Shown here piece by piece: positions 1 to 5,108 of a stretch of DNA of 5,108 bases. The notes beneath the pieces are model-generated. The model was not told where the DNA came from. It was given only the letters and a program-made list of their open reading frames with translations, and did not search any database. Made by a program: the position numbers and the translations under genes. The DNA lies in NCBI GenBank assembly GCA_019454665.1, contig JACFNW010000196.1:1-5108 (forward strand), in the 5' to 3' direction. The stretch is from Fimbriimonadaceae bacterium. Lineage in GTDB: Bacteria; Armatimonadota; Fimbriimonadia; Fimbriimonadales; Fimbriimonadaceae. Position 1 is the first letter of the stretch. Every line of letters starts with the position of its first letter.

Positions 1-2694
1 GGCACGGGCCAAATCGCCCTGTGGGACATCTGGAATCGCGAGTACAACACGGGCTATGGCGGGGCGAACTACCCCAAGCGGCGCAAGGCGCTCGACTTGG
101 TGGTGGTCGGCCAGACGCCGGTTCAGCCGCCTTTGGTCAGCCTGACGCTGAACGGCGAGCCGCTGATGGCCGAGGGCTTCTTGGGCGAGTACCCCCGCGC
201 TTGGGTGCGCTACAAAACGCCGGAAGGCATGACGATCGAAGCCGTGTTCCGCGCGCCGTTCGTGCCTCTGGATGCCCCGGCTTCCGCTGTGCCCGGTTGC
301 ATGGTCACGGTCCGTGTGGGGAACACTGGGACCGAGCGGCTTGAAGCCGTGATCGGCATTGTCGCCGACACGTCGCGGTTTCCAAGGGCACCGGGCACCG
401 AGGCCATCCGACGTCGGACGAGCCGAGACGGGGTGTCTTGCCTGACGGTCGGACTCGAACCCCTTCCCACTCCGGAGGCGCAGCCCGTGGACGTTCCCGT
501 GGTCTTCGCCGACTTCGAAGCCGATGGATACCCCGGATGGACGGTGGAGGGCGAGGCGTTTGGCAAGGGGCCGGCGCGGGGCACCCTGCCCAACCAGCAA
601 CGAGTCAGCGGCTTCGATGGCGAACGACTGGTCAACTCGTTCCTCGGTGGCGACGATCGGCTCCAGGGTCGGATGCTTTCGCCCGAGTTCACGATCGAGA
701 AGCCCTGGATCAGCCTGCTGGTCGGCGGTGGCTCGGAGCGGGTCGGCGTGCGCCTGCTGGTTGGCGACAAGGAAGTCGCCCACGCGGCGGGCAAGAACCT
801 GGAACGCCTCGAAGTCGCGAACTGGGACGTCGCGGCGCACAAGGGCGCGAAGGCGCGGATCGAGATCTACGACGCGAATTCGGGTGGCTGGGGACACATC
901 AACGTGGACCAGATCGAGTTCCGCGAGAGGCCTCGCCCCGAGCCCAGCGTGCCACCGGCGTTGCGCCCCGAGGTGGGCGATTTCACCCTTGCCACCGATG
1001 GCGACGAGAAAGACCCAAACGGCGTGATGGTCGCGGTGGAGCCGGGGTCCCATGCCGAAGTCCGCTTTGCGGCAGCATGGTGCTACCCGAACCTCTACCG
1101 AGACGATCAGCGGGTGGGCCGCATCTACGAGTCGAACTCGGCGACGAGTGCCGATATCGCCGCGTCGCTCCTTAAGACCCCCGGCCGCATCCATGACAGC
1201 GAGGCGTGGGTCCGGGCGTACTACGACTCGACCTTGCCGCGTTGGCTCCTCGATCGCGTCGGCTCGACTCTCAGCATCCTCGCCACGAACACGTGCCAGT
1301 GGTGGAAGAACGGGCGATTCTGGGGCTGGGAAGGCGTGGGCTGCTGCCACGGCACATGCGGCCACGTGTGGAACTACGCCCAAGCCATGGCGCGGCTGTT
1401 CCCCGAACTGGAGCGCTCCGTTCGCACGATGCAAGACTTCGCCGAGGGCGTCGGTCTCCAGGAGAACGGGGCTATCGGTTTTCGAGGCGAGGGGTGGAGC
1501 CTGTGGGCTGGCGACAGTCAGGGCGGCTACATCCTCAAGGCGTACCGAGAGCACCTGATCAGCGAGGACGACAAGTTCTTGCGCGACGTTTGGGCCCGGG
1601 TCAAGCGGGCGACCCGCTTCCTCATCGAGCAGGACGCGAACGGCGACGGCATCATCGAAGGGCGGCAACACCAGACGTACGATCAGGACTACTTCGGGGC
1701 CAACACGTTCGTCGGCTCGTTGTATCTGGGAGCGTTGCGCGCCGCCGAGGCGATGGCGACGCTCATGGGCGACAACGCCTTCGCCACCGAATGCCGGACC
1801 CTCTTCGAGCAGGGCCGCGAAGCCACGATGAAGCGCCTGTTCAACGGCGAGTACTTCATCCAAGACGTGGACTTGAAGCAGCACCCCGACTGGCAATACG
1901 GCGACGGGTGCCTGGCCGACCAATTGTTCGGGCAGATGTGGGCGCACGAGGTCGGATTGGGGCACCTCTATCCCGAGGACGCTGTGAAGACGGCGATGCG
2001 CTCGGTCTGGAAGTACAACTGGGCCCCCGACATCGCCGCACAGAACGCCGCGCATAAGCCCGAGCGTTGGTTCGCCCACCCCGGCGAAGCGGGACTCTTC
2101 ACGTGCACTTGGCCCAAATCGAAGCACTTGGGCGAGAAGTCCACCCGCTACCGCGACGAGGTTTGGACCGGCATCGAGTATCAGGTGGCTGCCCACATGA
2201 TTCGCGAGGGCCTTGTTGAGGAAGGATTGGCGATCTGCCGAGCCATTCACGAGCGGTACGACGCCTCGAAGCGCAACCCGTGGAACGAGATCGAGTGCGG
2301 CGACCACTATGCCCGTGCGCTGGCGAGTTGGTCGGTTCTCACGGCCTTGGCGGGATTCCATTGCGATGGACCAAGAGGCGTCTTCGCGTTTGATCCCAAG
2401 CTCACGCCCGAAGACTTCCGCAGCGTGTTCACGGGGCCGGCGGGATGGGGCGTTTACCGTCAGCGAAGGGCTGCCTCGACTCAGTTGGCGACGGTGACCC
2501 TGACCCGAGGCCGCCTTCGGGTGACCGAGTTGCGCATCGGTTGCCCGCCGGGGGCGAAGCCGGTCGAGGTCACGCTGAATGGGTCGAGGATCGAAGCCAA
2601 GAGCACGATTGAACACGGCGCGGCCGTGTTCGTCTTCGATGCCAAGGTGCTCGCTTCCGGCGATGAACTCGAGGCCGAGGTCCGTCTGGGTTGA
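1..2694 (+). CDS. GH116-family glycoside hydrolase (DUF608 / glucosylceramidase-like), 5' partial
   Basis: The frame is open from base 1 to TGA at 2692-2694, giving 897 visible residues. The start lies upstream, and an in-frame TTG at 97 is internal because the family-like sequence runs through it. GH116 enzymes are retaining beta-glycosidases (glucosidase, xylosidase or glucosylceramidase) with an N-terminal beta-sandwich and a C-terminal (alpha/alpha)6 barrel. Residues 1-170 and about 310-400 look like the beta-sandwich. Residues about 400-820 are the barrel, with GWEGVGCCHGTCGHVWNYAQ (442-461) and QHQTYDQDYFGANTFVGSLY (about 558-577). By comparison with TxGH116 (E441/D593) and human GBA2 (E527/D677), Glu444 is the likely nucleophile and Asp561 the acid/base. 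An EF-hand-like loop DANGDGIIE lies at 545-553. Residues 171-307 look like an inserted accessory module. Secretion cannot be judged because the N-terminus is missing. The family call is strong; the substrate is unknown. Confidence 0.88.
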   Translation, partial: GTGQIALWDIWNREYNTGYGGANYPKRRKALDLVVVGQTPVQPPLVSLTLNGEPLMAEGFLGEYPRAWVRYKTPEGMTIEAVFRAPFVPLDAPASAVPGCMVTVRVGNTGTERLEAVIGIVADTSRFPRAPGTEAIRRRTSRDGVSCLTVGLEPLPTPEAQPVDVPVVFADFEADGYPGWTVEGEAFGKGPARGTLPNQQRVSGFDGERLVNSFLGGDDRLQGRMLSPEFTIEKPWISLLVGGGSERVGVRLLVGDKEVAHAAGKNLERLEVANWDVAAHKGAKARIEIYDANSGGWGHINVDQIEFRERPRPEPSVPPALRPEVGDFTLATDGDEKDPNGVMVAVEPGSHAEVRFAAAWCYPNLYRDDQRVGRIYESNSATSADIAASLLKTPGRIHDSEAWVRAYYDSTLPRWLLDRVGSTLSILATNTCQWWKNGRFWGWEGVGCCHGTCGHVWNYAQAMARLFPELERSVRTMQDFAEGVGLQENGAIGFRGEGWSLWAGDSQGGYILKAYREHLISEDDKFLRDVWARVKRATRFLIEQDANGDGIIEGRQHQTYDQDYFGANTFVGSLYLGALRAAEAMATLMGDNAFATECRTLFEQGREATMKRLFNGEYFIQDVDLKQHPDWQYGDGCLADQLFGQMWAHEVGLGHLYPEDAVKTAMRSVWKYNWAPDIAAQNAAHKPERWFAHPGEAGLFTCTWPKSKHLGEKSTRYRDEVWTGIEYQVAAHMIREGLVEEGLAICRAIHERYDASKRNPWNEIECGDHYARALASWSVLTALAGFHCDGPRGVFAFDPKLTPEDFRSVFTGPAGWGVYRQRRAASTQLATVTLTRGRLRVTELRIGCPPGAKPVEVTLNGSRIEAKSTIEHGAAVFVFDAKVLASGDELEAEVRLG
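511..921 (+). other. Inserted accessory beta-sandwich module within the GH116 protein
   Basis: Visible residues 171-307 begin DFEADGYPGWTVEGEAFGKG, continue with SFLGGDDRLQGRMLSPEF and SLLVGGGSERVGVRLLVGDK, and end GGWGHINVDQIEF. This order (D-F-E...G-W, A-F-G, F/S-P-x-F, GGG, WDV, GWGHI-x-D-x-I) is the pattern I know from the accessory domain of multidomain GH32 (levanase/invertase-like) proteins. GH116-like sequence lies on both sides: it stops near CLTVGLEPLP and resumes near EVGDFTLATDGD. The role is inferred to be carbohydrate binding or domain packing. The domain borders are read by eye and could be off by 10-15 residues. Confidence 0.6.
1330..1332 (+). other. Candidate catalytic nucleophile Glu444 of the GH116 enzyme
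   Basis: The GAA codon lies in W-G-W-E-G-V-G-C-C-H-G-T-C-G-H-V-W. It corresponds in context to the GBA2 Glu527 region, where a Glu precedes the conserved segment leading to the (F/L)-x-P-x-LE helix. Here that helix is LFPELERSV. Three cysteines (448, 449, 453) sit just after it, as in many bacterial members with a GCC-x-GTC-x-HVW motif. The assignment rests on motif position, not on an alignment. Confidence 0.7.
1681..1683 (+). other. Candidate catalytic acid/base Asp561 of the GH116 enzyme
   Basis: The GAT codon lies in H-Q-T-Y-D-Q-D-Y, the equivalent of the QTYD motif that carries the acid/base of GH116 enzymes (Asp677 in GBA2, Asp593 in TxGH116). The Glu444-Asp561 spacing of 117 residues is shorter than the roughly 150 in those characterised enzymes, so the intervening loops are trimmed here. 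Confidence 0.7.
2677..2693 (+). promoter_or_regulatory. Weak ribosome binding site and TTG start overlapping the GH116 stop
   Basis: GAGG at 2677-2680 is followed after 10 nt by TTG 2691-2693, whose last two bases are shared with TGA 2692-2694. Stop and start together read TTGA, the less common counterpart of the ATGA overlap typical of coupled genes. The spacing is a little long, which fits re-initiation by ribosomes finishing the upstream gene. The choice of this start over TTG 2706 is moderately supported. Confidence 0.45.
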
Positions 2695-3434
2695 CCCCGA
2701 GGTGGTTGGTCCGGAACTGGCGGCGCGAGTTTGCCGCAGGCGAGGCGATCTATCGCGACGTGCGGGGCCGCCGAGTCCTCGCTGATGCCGAATCGTATGG
2801 CGTCGTGCGCGTGGCGTCGTCCACCGTGCCCCTGCTGCTTGCCGACTGCGACGGCGAACGACCCTTGACCGGCGAGGCCGTTGCCACGACGCCAGGATTC
2901 AGCGTTCTCGCCGAACAAGAAGGCTCCGTCGCACTCGAATGGCAGACGAGCACCGAGAAGTTGGTCGCCTTCGCCGAAGGTTGGCGTCCATCGGACGGCC
3001 AGGACGGTTTGACACGCTTGGCCACCGTGGATGTCGGCGACCTAGCGGCGAGCGGCACCACCGTGCAGAACCTCAGCGAACCGAGTCTCCTGGAAAGCCT
3101 GGACGAGGAGGGAAGACCCGCCTCGGGCGTCGTCGCGTCGCACTTGAACCGGATGGCCGTGCCGCTCGACCTGACCGACGCGGCGGGGTTGGTCTTGGTC
3201 AAGACCTACGATCGGTTTCACGGACGCCAGCGGGCTCGGGTGCTCGTCGGCGGCGAGGAACTGGGCGTTTGGTACGAGCCGGTTCAGGACCGCGAGCGAC
3301 GATGGGCAGTGGGTTGGTTCGCGGCGCGAGTGCTCCCAAAGCATCGCGGGCCCATCGCGCTTGCGATAGACCCGCCACCCGGCACCCCGCTCTGGAGCGT
3401 TTCGACGATGGAGATCAGCGTCTGGAGCGACTGA
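2691..3434 (+). CDS. Hypothetical protein with C-terminal DUF2961-like beta-sandwich, downstream of GH116
   Basis: This 247-residue protein starts at TTG 2691, whose bases overlap the TGA of the GH116 gene. The frame is closed upstream by TGA at 2664-2666, so only a short stretch offers a start. GAGG at 2677-2680 lies 10 nt before TTG; a second TTG at 2706 follows AGGTGG directly and is less well spaced. There is no signal peptide or membrane segment. Residues 1-165 are beta-rich and I do not recognise them. Residues about 168-247 (VLVKTYDRFHGRQRARVLVG, then LGVWYEPV, RRWAVGWF, IDPPPGTPLWS) resemble the galactose-binding-like fold at the end of DUF2961-type glycoside hydrolases, where an YD..GRQ.A.V.VDG...G.WY pattern recurs. 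Overlap with the hydrolase implies co-transcription and probable translational coupling, so a role in the same carbohydrate pathway is inferred. The function is unknown. Confidence 0.75.
   Translation: MTPRWLVRNWRREFAAGEAIYRDVRGRRVLADAESYGVVRVASSTVPLLLADCDGERPLTGEAVATTPGFSVLAEQEGSVALEWQTSTEKLVAFAEGWRPSDGQDGLTRLATVDVGDLAASGTTVQNLSEPSLLESLDEEGRPASGVVASHLNRMAVPLDLTDAAGLVLVKTYDRFHGRQRARVLVGGEELGVWYEPVQDRERRWAVGWFAARVLPKHRGPIALAIDPPPGTPLWSVSTMEISVWSD
3192..3431 (+). other. C-terminal galactose-binding-like beta-sandwich (DUF2961-like pattern)
   Basis: Residues 168-247 of the 247-residue protein carry YDRFHGRQRARVLVGGEELG, WYEP, RRW, and IDPPPGTPLWSVSTMEI. The alternating hydrophobic strands and the GRQ-A-V-VGG-G-WY spacing match accessory beta-sandwich domains that pack on carbohydrate-active enzymes. 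This is recognition by pattern only; no alignment was run. Confidence 0.4.
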
Positions 3435-4071
3435 CGCGTCGGCGGACCAAAGCACCCAGGCCCACGGCCAATGCGGCAAAAGAAACCGGCTCGGGCACGG
3501 CTTCGATGTTGTCAACGCCCATCTCGGCTTCGATCGGTTCGCCCGTTGCGTCCGGCGTCCCACTATCATGCCGGAACATGAGCATCTGCACATCGGACAT
3601 CAGCGTCGCGTAGGGGGTGGAGCCCAGGGCGAGAGTCAGGTCGGACTCCAAGAGCGAGAACGTCGCCCGAGTCCAATCCGTCATCGCGGGTAGGGCGAAC
3701 GACGTCGTCGAAGTCCAGCGCGCGCCTTCGGTCGAGAACAGCACCGCGCGCACTTCAAGGTCCTTGTCCGAGGGGTTCCGCAGGTCCACCGAGACGGCGG
3801 TGACGCCGGCCGAGGCGTAGTCGCCAGACCACTGGGCCGCATTGAACGCGCCGAGCCGAGAGCCGGGGCCGGATGCGCCCGCGCTCGTCAGCCGCATGAA
3901 TCGGTCGCCGGCACCCATCGGGCCACCGTCGGGCACGTTCGTGGGCCCCGTGCCTCCGGTCCAGCCCATGACCGTGCCGTCTTGAAAATCGTCGAGTTGG
4001 CCCGAAACAATTTGGGCCGAGGCGCTAAACGCCGCACATGTCGCCGCAAGGGCGCCAACCAGTCTTTTCAC
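3415..4071 (-). CDS. Secreted PEP-CTERM sorting domain protein
   Basis: This 218-residue protein starts at GTG 4069-4071 and stops at TGA 3415-3417. The start is chosen because GGAGG lies 5 nt upstream and because it puts a typical signal peptide at the N-terminus: KR, then LVGALAATCAAF, then SASA before Q20. The upstream TTG at 4135-4137 would add 22 charged residues. The mature body (20-190) is a predicted beta-rich domain with no catalytic motif that I recognise; DDFQDGTVMGWTGG near its start and MGVDNIEAVPEP at its end resemble secreted jelly-roll proteins. The C-terminus is a PEP-CTERM signal: VPEP at 192-195, a 14-residue hydrophobic stretch (196-209) and RRRVSRSRR (210-218). In known systems such tails are cut by an exosortase and the protein goes to the surface or exopolysaccharide matrix. 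No exosortase gene is visible here. The gene follows the alkaline phosphatase on the same strand after 62 bp and overlaps the convergent gene by 20 bp. Confidence 0.88.
   Translation of the reverse strand: MKRLVGALAATCAAFSASAQIVSGQLDDFQDGTVMGWTGGTGPTNVPDGGPMGAGDRFMRLTSAGASGPGSRLGAFNAAQWSGDYASAGVTAVSVDLRNPSDKDLEVRAVLFSTEGARWTSTTSFALPAMTDWTRATFSLLESDLTLALGSTPYATLMSDVQMLMFRHDSGTPDATGEPIEAEMGVDNIEAVPEPVSFAALAVGLGALVRRRVSRSRR
3418..3498 (-). other. PEP-CTERM exosortase sorting signal
   Basis: Residues 192-218 have the three parts of the signal: VPEP, then a 14-residue hydrophobic segment VSFAALAVGLGALV, then the basic cluster RRRVSRSRR at the very C-terminus. The hydrophobic part is at the short end for a membrane anchor. 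The last five codons of the basic tail lie within the overlap with the convergent plus-strand gene. Confidence 0.85.
4015..4071 (-). other. Signal peptide of the PEP-CTERM protein
   Basis: Residues 1-19 show a basic N-region (K2, R3), a hydrophobic core (L4 to F15) and the small-residue site S-A-S-A before Q20. The expected signal peptidase I cut is after A19. This supports the GTG start and export across the inner membrane. Confidence 0.8.
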
Positions 4072-4076
4072 TTGAT

Positions 4077-4081
4077 CCTCC
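4077..4081 (-). promoter_or_regulatory. Shine-Dalgarno GGAGG deciding the PEP-CTERM start
   Basis: The minus strand reads CGGAGGATCAAGTG, a strong GGAGG core followed by 5 nt (ATCAA) and the GTG start at 4071. No comparable site precedes the longer TTG start at 4137, so this site sets the annotated N-terminus. Confidence 0.75.
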
Positions 4082-4093
4082 GAAGTTGGCCGC

Positions 4094-4112
4094 CGCTCCT
4101 CAAACGGGAGCG
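4094..4112 (-). other. Small hairpin in the phosphatase/PEP-CTERM intergenic region
   Basis: CGCTCC (minus strand 4112-4107) pairs with GGAGCG (4099-4094) around a 7-nt loop, giving a perfect 6-bp GC-rich stem in the 62-bp gap 4072-4133. No T-run follows on either strand, so it is not a canonical intrinsic terminator. It could attenuate read-through, stabilise a processed transcript end, or be chance in GC-rich DNA. It ends 12 nt before the GGAGG. I see no convincing -35/-10 pair in the gap, which makes shared transcription with the phosphatase gene possible. Confidence 0.35.
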
Positions 4113-4133
4113 ATCGTCGCCAACCAACCAAGA

Positions 4134-5108
4134 TCAACTATGGCACATGCAATCGTCGTCTGGCGACAGGTACGCAGACAATTCTTCGGGAATTCCCCCG
4201 GCTTTGTCGTGCGCGCGCTTCGCGTCCTCGAACGACATGCGCGGATTCTCGTGGCGGAGGCCCTTCGTGGCCAGCATCAGGTCGAAGAAGTGGGTGTTCT
4301 GGGTCAGTCCGGCCACGAGTTCCGAGCCAGGCCCGAACCCGGTGACCAAAACGTGGTCGGCGGTGTGGTTGCCGCTCGTCCACGTCACCTTGTTGTGGTT
4401 GCCCAAGATCATGCCGAGCACGGAAGACAGACCGCCGAAGAACGTCGAGTCGCCGAACGGCGACTTGCCGTCGAGCATCGAAACGATGGCGTCGGCTTCT
4501 TTCGCGCTCAGCTTGAACGCCAACCGGTCTTCGATCACGTCCTGAACGTGGCCGCGCGTCTTGTTCTCGCGAAGCAACGGAATGAGCACGTCGTAGGACG
4601 CCCGGAAGTTCGACGCCGACTTCAGTCCTGCGGTGGAATCGAAGTACTCGTCGCCTGCGCCGTTGAGCGAAGGGCCGCCGCACGCGTGGTCGGCGGTGGC
4701 GATGACCAGCGTGTCGCCATGCCTCTCGGCGAAGTCGAAGCAAACCCGCAAGGCGTCCTCTCCCGCCACTTGATCCCAGAACATGCCCGCGAGGTCGTTT
4801 CCGTGCGCGGCATGGTCCACCTTGCCCGCCTCGACTTGGAGCAGAAACCCGTTGCGGGCGCCCTTCAGGTTTTCGAGCGCGCAAGCCGTCATCTCGGCGA
4901 GCGTCGGTACGGTCCGCCGAAGTACGGGGTCGTTGTTTCGGTCCACGGTGAACGGGACGTGGCTGTCGCTGAAAATGCCCAGCAGCCTCTCGCCACGCAA
5001 TCCCGCGATCTCGTCGCGGGTCTTCACGACCTTGAACCCGCGCTTGGCGAACTCGGCGTACAGGTCCTTCTTGTCAGGCCTCCGATCGGGGTTGAAGAAG
5101 CGGTCGCC
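4134..5108 (-). CDS. Alkaline phosphatase (PhoA superfamily), 5' partial
   Basis: The frame is open to the window edge and ends at TGA 4134-4136, leaving 324 visible C-terminal residues. GTG at 5025-5027 is internal, since family-like sequence (GDRFFNPD...KKDLYAEFAKRGFKVV) continues before it. Alkaline phosphatases hydrolyse phosphomonoesters with two Zn and one Mg, normally outside the cytoplasm. The visible ligands are present: E93, D98 and H102 in QVEAGKVDHAAHGND (E. coli E322, D327, H331), D140/H141 in TADHACGG (D369/H370), and H248 in SGNHTADHVLVTGFGPGSE (H412). The catalytic Ser and the first Asp ligands lie beyond the window, as does any signal peptide. The segment between H141 and H248 is long (106 residues, against about 41 in E. 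coli PhoA). The C-terminus ends in an unusual Asp/Cys/His tail, DDDCMCHS. The PEP-CTERM gene lies 62 bp downstream on the same strand. The family call is firm; regulation by phosphate is not visible. Confidence 0.93.
   Translation of the reverse strand, partial: GDRFFNPDRRPDKKDLYAEFAKRGFKVVKTRDEIAGLRGERLLGIFSDSHVPFTVDRNNDPVLRRTVPTLAEMTACALENLKGARNGFLLQVEAGKVDHAAHGNDLAGMFWDQVAGEDALRVCFDFAERHGDTLVIATADHACGGPSLNGAGDEYFDSTAGLKSASNFRASYDVLIPLLRENKTRGHVQDVIEDRLAFKLSAKEADAIVSMLDGKSPFGDSTFFGGLSSVLGMILGNHNKVTWTSGNHTADHVLVTGFGPGSELVAGLTQNTHFFDLMLATKGLRHENPRMSFEDAKRAHDKAGGIPEELSAYLSPDDDCMCHS
4368..4685 (-). other. Enlarged crown-like segment of the alkaline phosphatase
   Basis: Residues 142-247 separate the Asp-His ligand pair from the last His ligand. 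The segment contains a mostly helical stretch (RASYDVLIPLLRENKTRGHV, then LSAKEADAIVSMLDGK) and a Gly-rich part SPFGDSTFFGGLSSVLGMIL. The position matches the variable 'crown' insertion site of alkaline phosphatases, which shapes the active-site entrance or dimer surface. Its role here is inferred from position only. Confidence 0.5.

Noticed and set aside
97..99. TTG at 97 as the start of the glycoside hydrolase
   Set aside because: The same frame is open to base 1 and its translation (GTGQIALWDIWN..., then GYGGANYPKRRKALDL) looks like hydrolase N-domain. The gene is cut by the window edge.
210..842. 210-codon open frame on the minus strand inside the hydrolase
   Set aside because: Its Arg/Ser/Pro/Thr-rich, low-complexity translation is typical of an antisense frame in GC-rich coding DNA. 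It lies fully under a recognised gene.
1206..2057. 283-codon plus-strand open frame inside the hydrolase
   Set aside because: The translation is Arg/Gly/His/Ala-rich with no family resemblance, and it covers the catalytic domain that is clearly coded in another frame.
2667..2694. Programmed -1 frameshift joining the hydrolase and the downstream protein
   Set aside because: The sequence before the stop (CTG GGT TGA) contains no X-XXY-YYZ slippery heptamer, and a normal overlapping start explains the arrangement.
3042..3593. 183-codon minus-strand open frame across the convergent junction
   Set aside because: It overlaps both the plus-strand coupled gene and the PEP-CTERM gene in other frames, and its composition looks like a shadow frame.
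4120..4130. CCAACCAACCA short repeat in the intergenic gap
   Set aside because: The repeat is under three 4-nt units and has no second copy in the window, so it does not support an operator or attachment site.
4135..4137. TTG start for a longer, 240-residue PEP-CTERM protein
   Set aside because: It overlaps the phosphatase stop, lacks a good ribosome binding site, and would put 22 charged residues before a clear signal peptide.
4137..4142. CATAGT on the minus strand as a -10 box for the PEP-CTERM gene
   Set aside because: It has four of six matches to TATAAT with no credible -35 at the right distance, so it is no better than chance.
4138..4884. 248-codon minus-strand frame within the alkaline phosphatase
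   Set aside because: It is a very Arg-rich shadow; the phosphatase metal-ligand motifs are in the neighbouring frame.

Overview
This GC-rich window (about 60-65% G+C from lines counted by hand) is bacterial and almost fully coding. It has no RNA gene, mobile element, CRISPR array or long non-coding stretch that I can support. The PEP-CTERM surface-sorting tail, a GTG start chosen by its ribosome binding site, a possible TTG start and a large glycoside hydrolase suggest an environmental heterotroph. Armatimonadota (a Fimbriimonas-like lineage) is my best guess, and Planctomycetota or Verrucomicrobiota are alternatives. This taxonomic call is an inference from style, not from a marker gene.

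Layout: two plus-strand genes converge on two minus-strand genes. On the plus strand, positions 1-2694 hold the C-terminal 897 residues of a GH116-type glycoside hydrolase (DUF608 / glucosylceramidase-like), whose N-terminus lies outside the window. Its catalytic domain is intact, with a candidate nucleophile Glu444 and acid/base Asp561 in visible numbering. A beta-sandwich module of the kind seen in multidomain GH32 proteins appears to be inserted into its N-terminal domain. The stop codon overlaps a candidate TTG start (TTGA, 2691-2694) of a 247-residue protein without a signal peptide. Its last 80 residues resemble the accessory beta-sandwich of DUF2961-type proteins. The two genes probably form one transcription unit for carbohydrate use.

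On the minus strand, 4134-5108 encodes the C-terminal 324 residues of a PhoA-type alkaline phosphatase with the visible metal ligands conserved. It is followed after 62 bp by a 218-residue secreted PEP-CTERM protein (3415-4071). The PEP-CTERM gene and the plus-strand 247-residue gene overlap tail to tail by 20 bp, so no intergenic terminator separates the two convergent units.

I see no clear sign of a new multi-gene system. The most interesting points are the module inserted in the GH116 enzyme, the coupled unknown protein behind it, the enlarged segment and Cys/His tail of the phosphatase, and the convergent overlap through the sorting signal.
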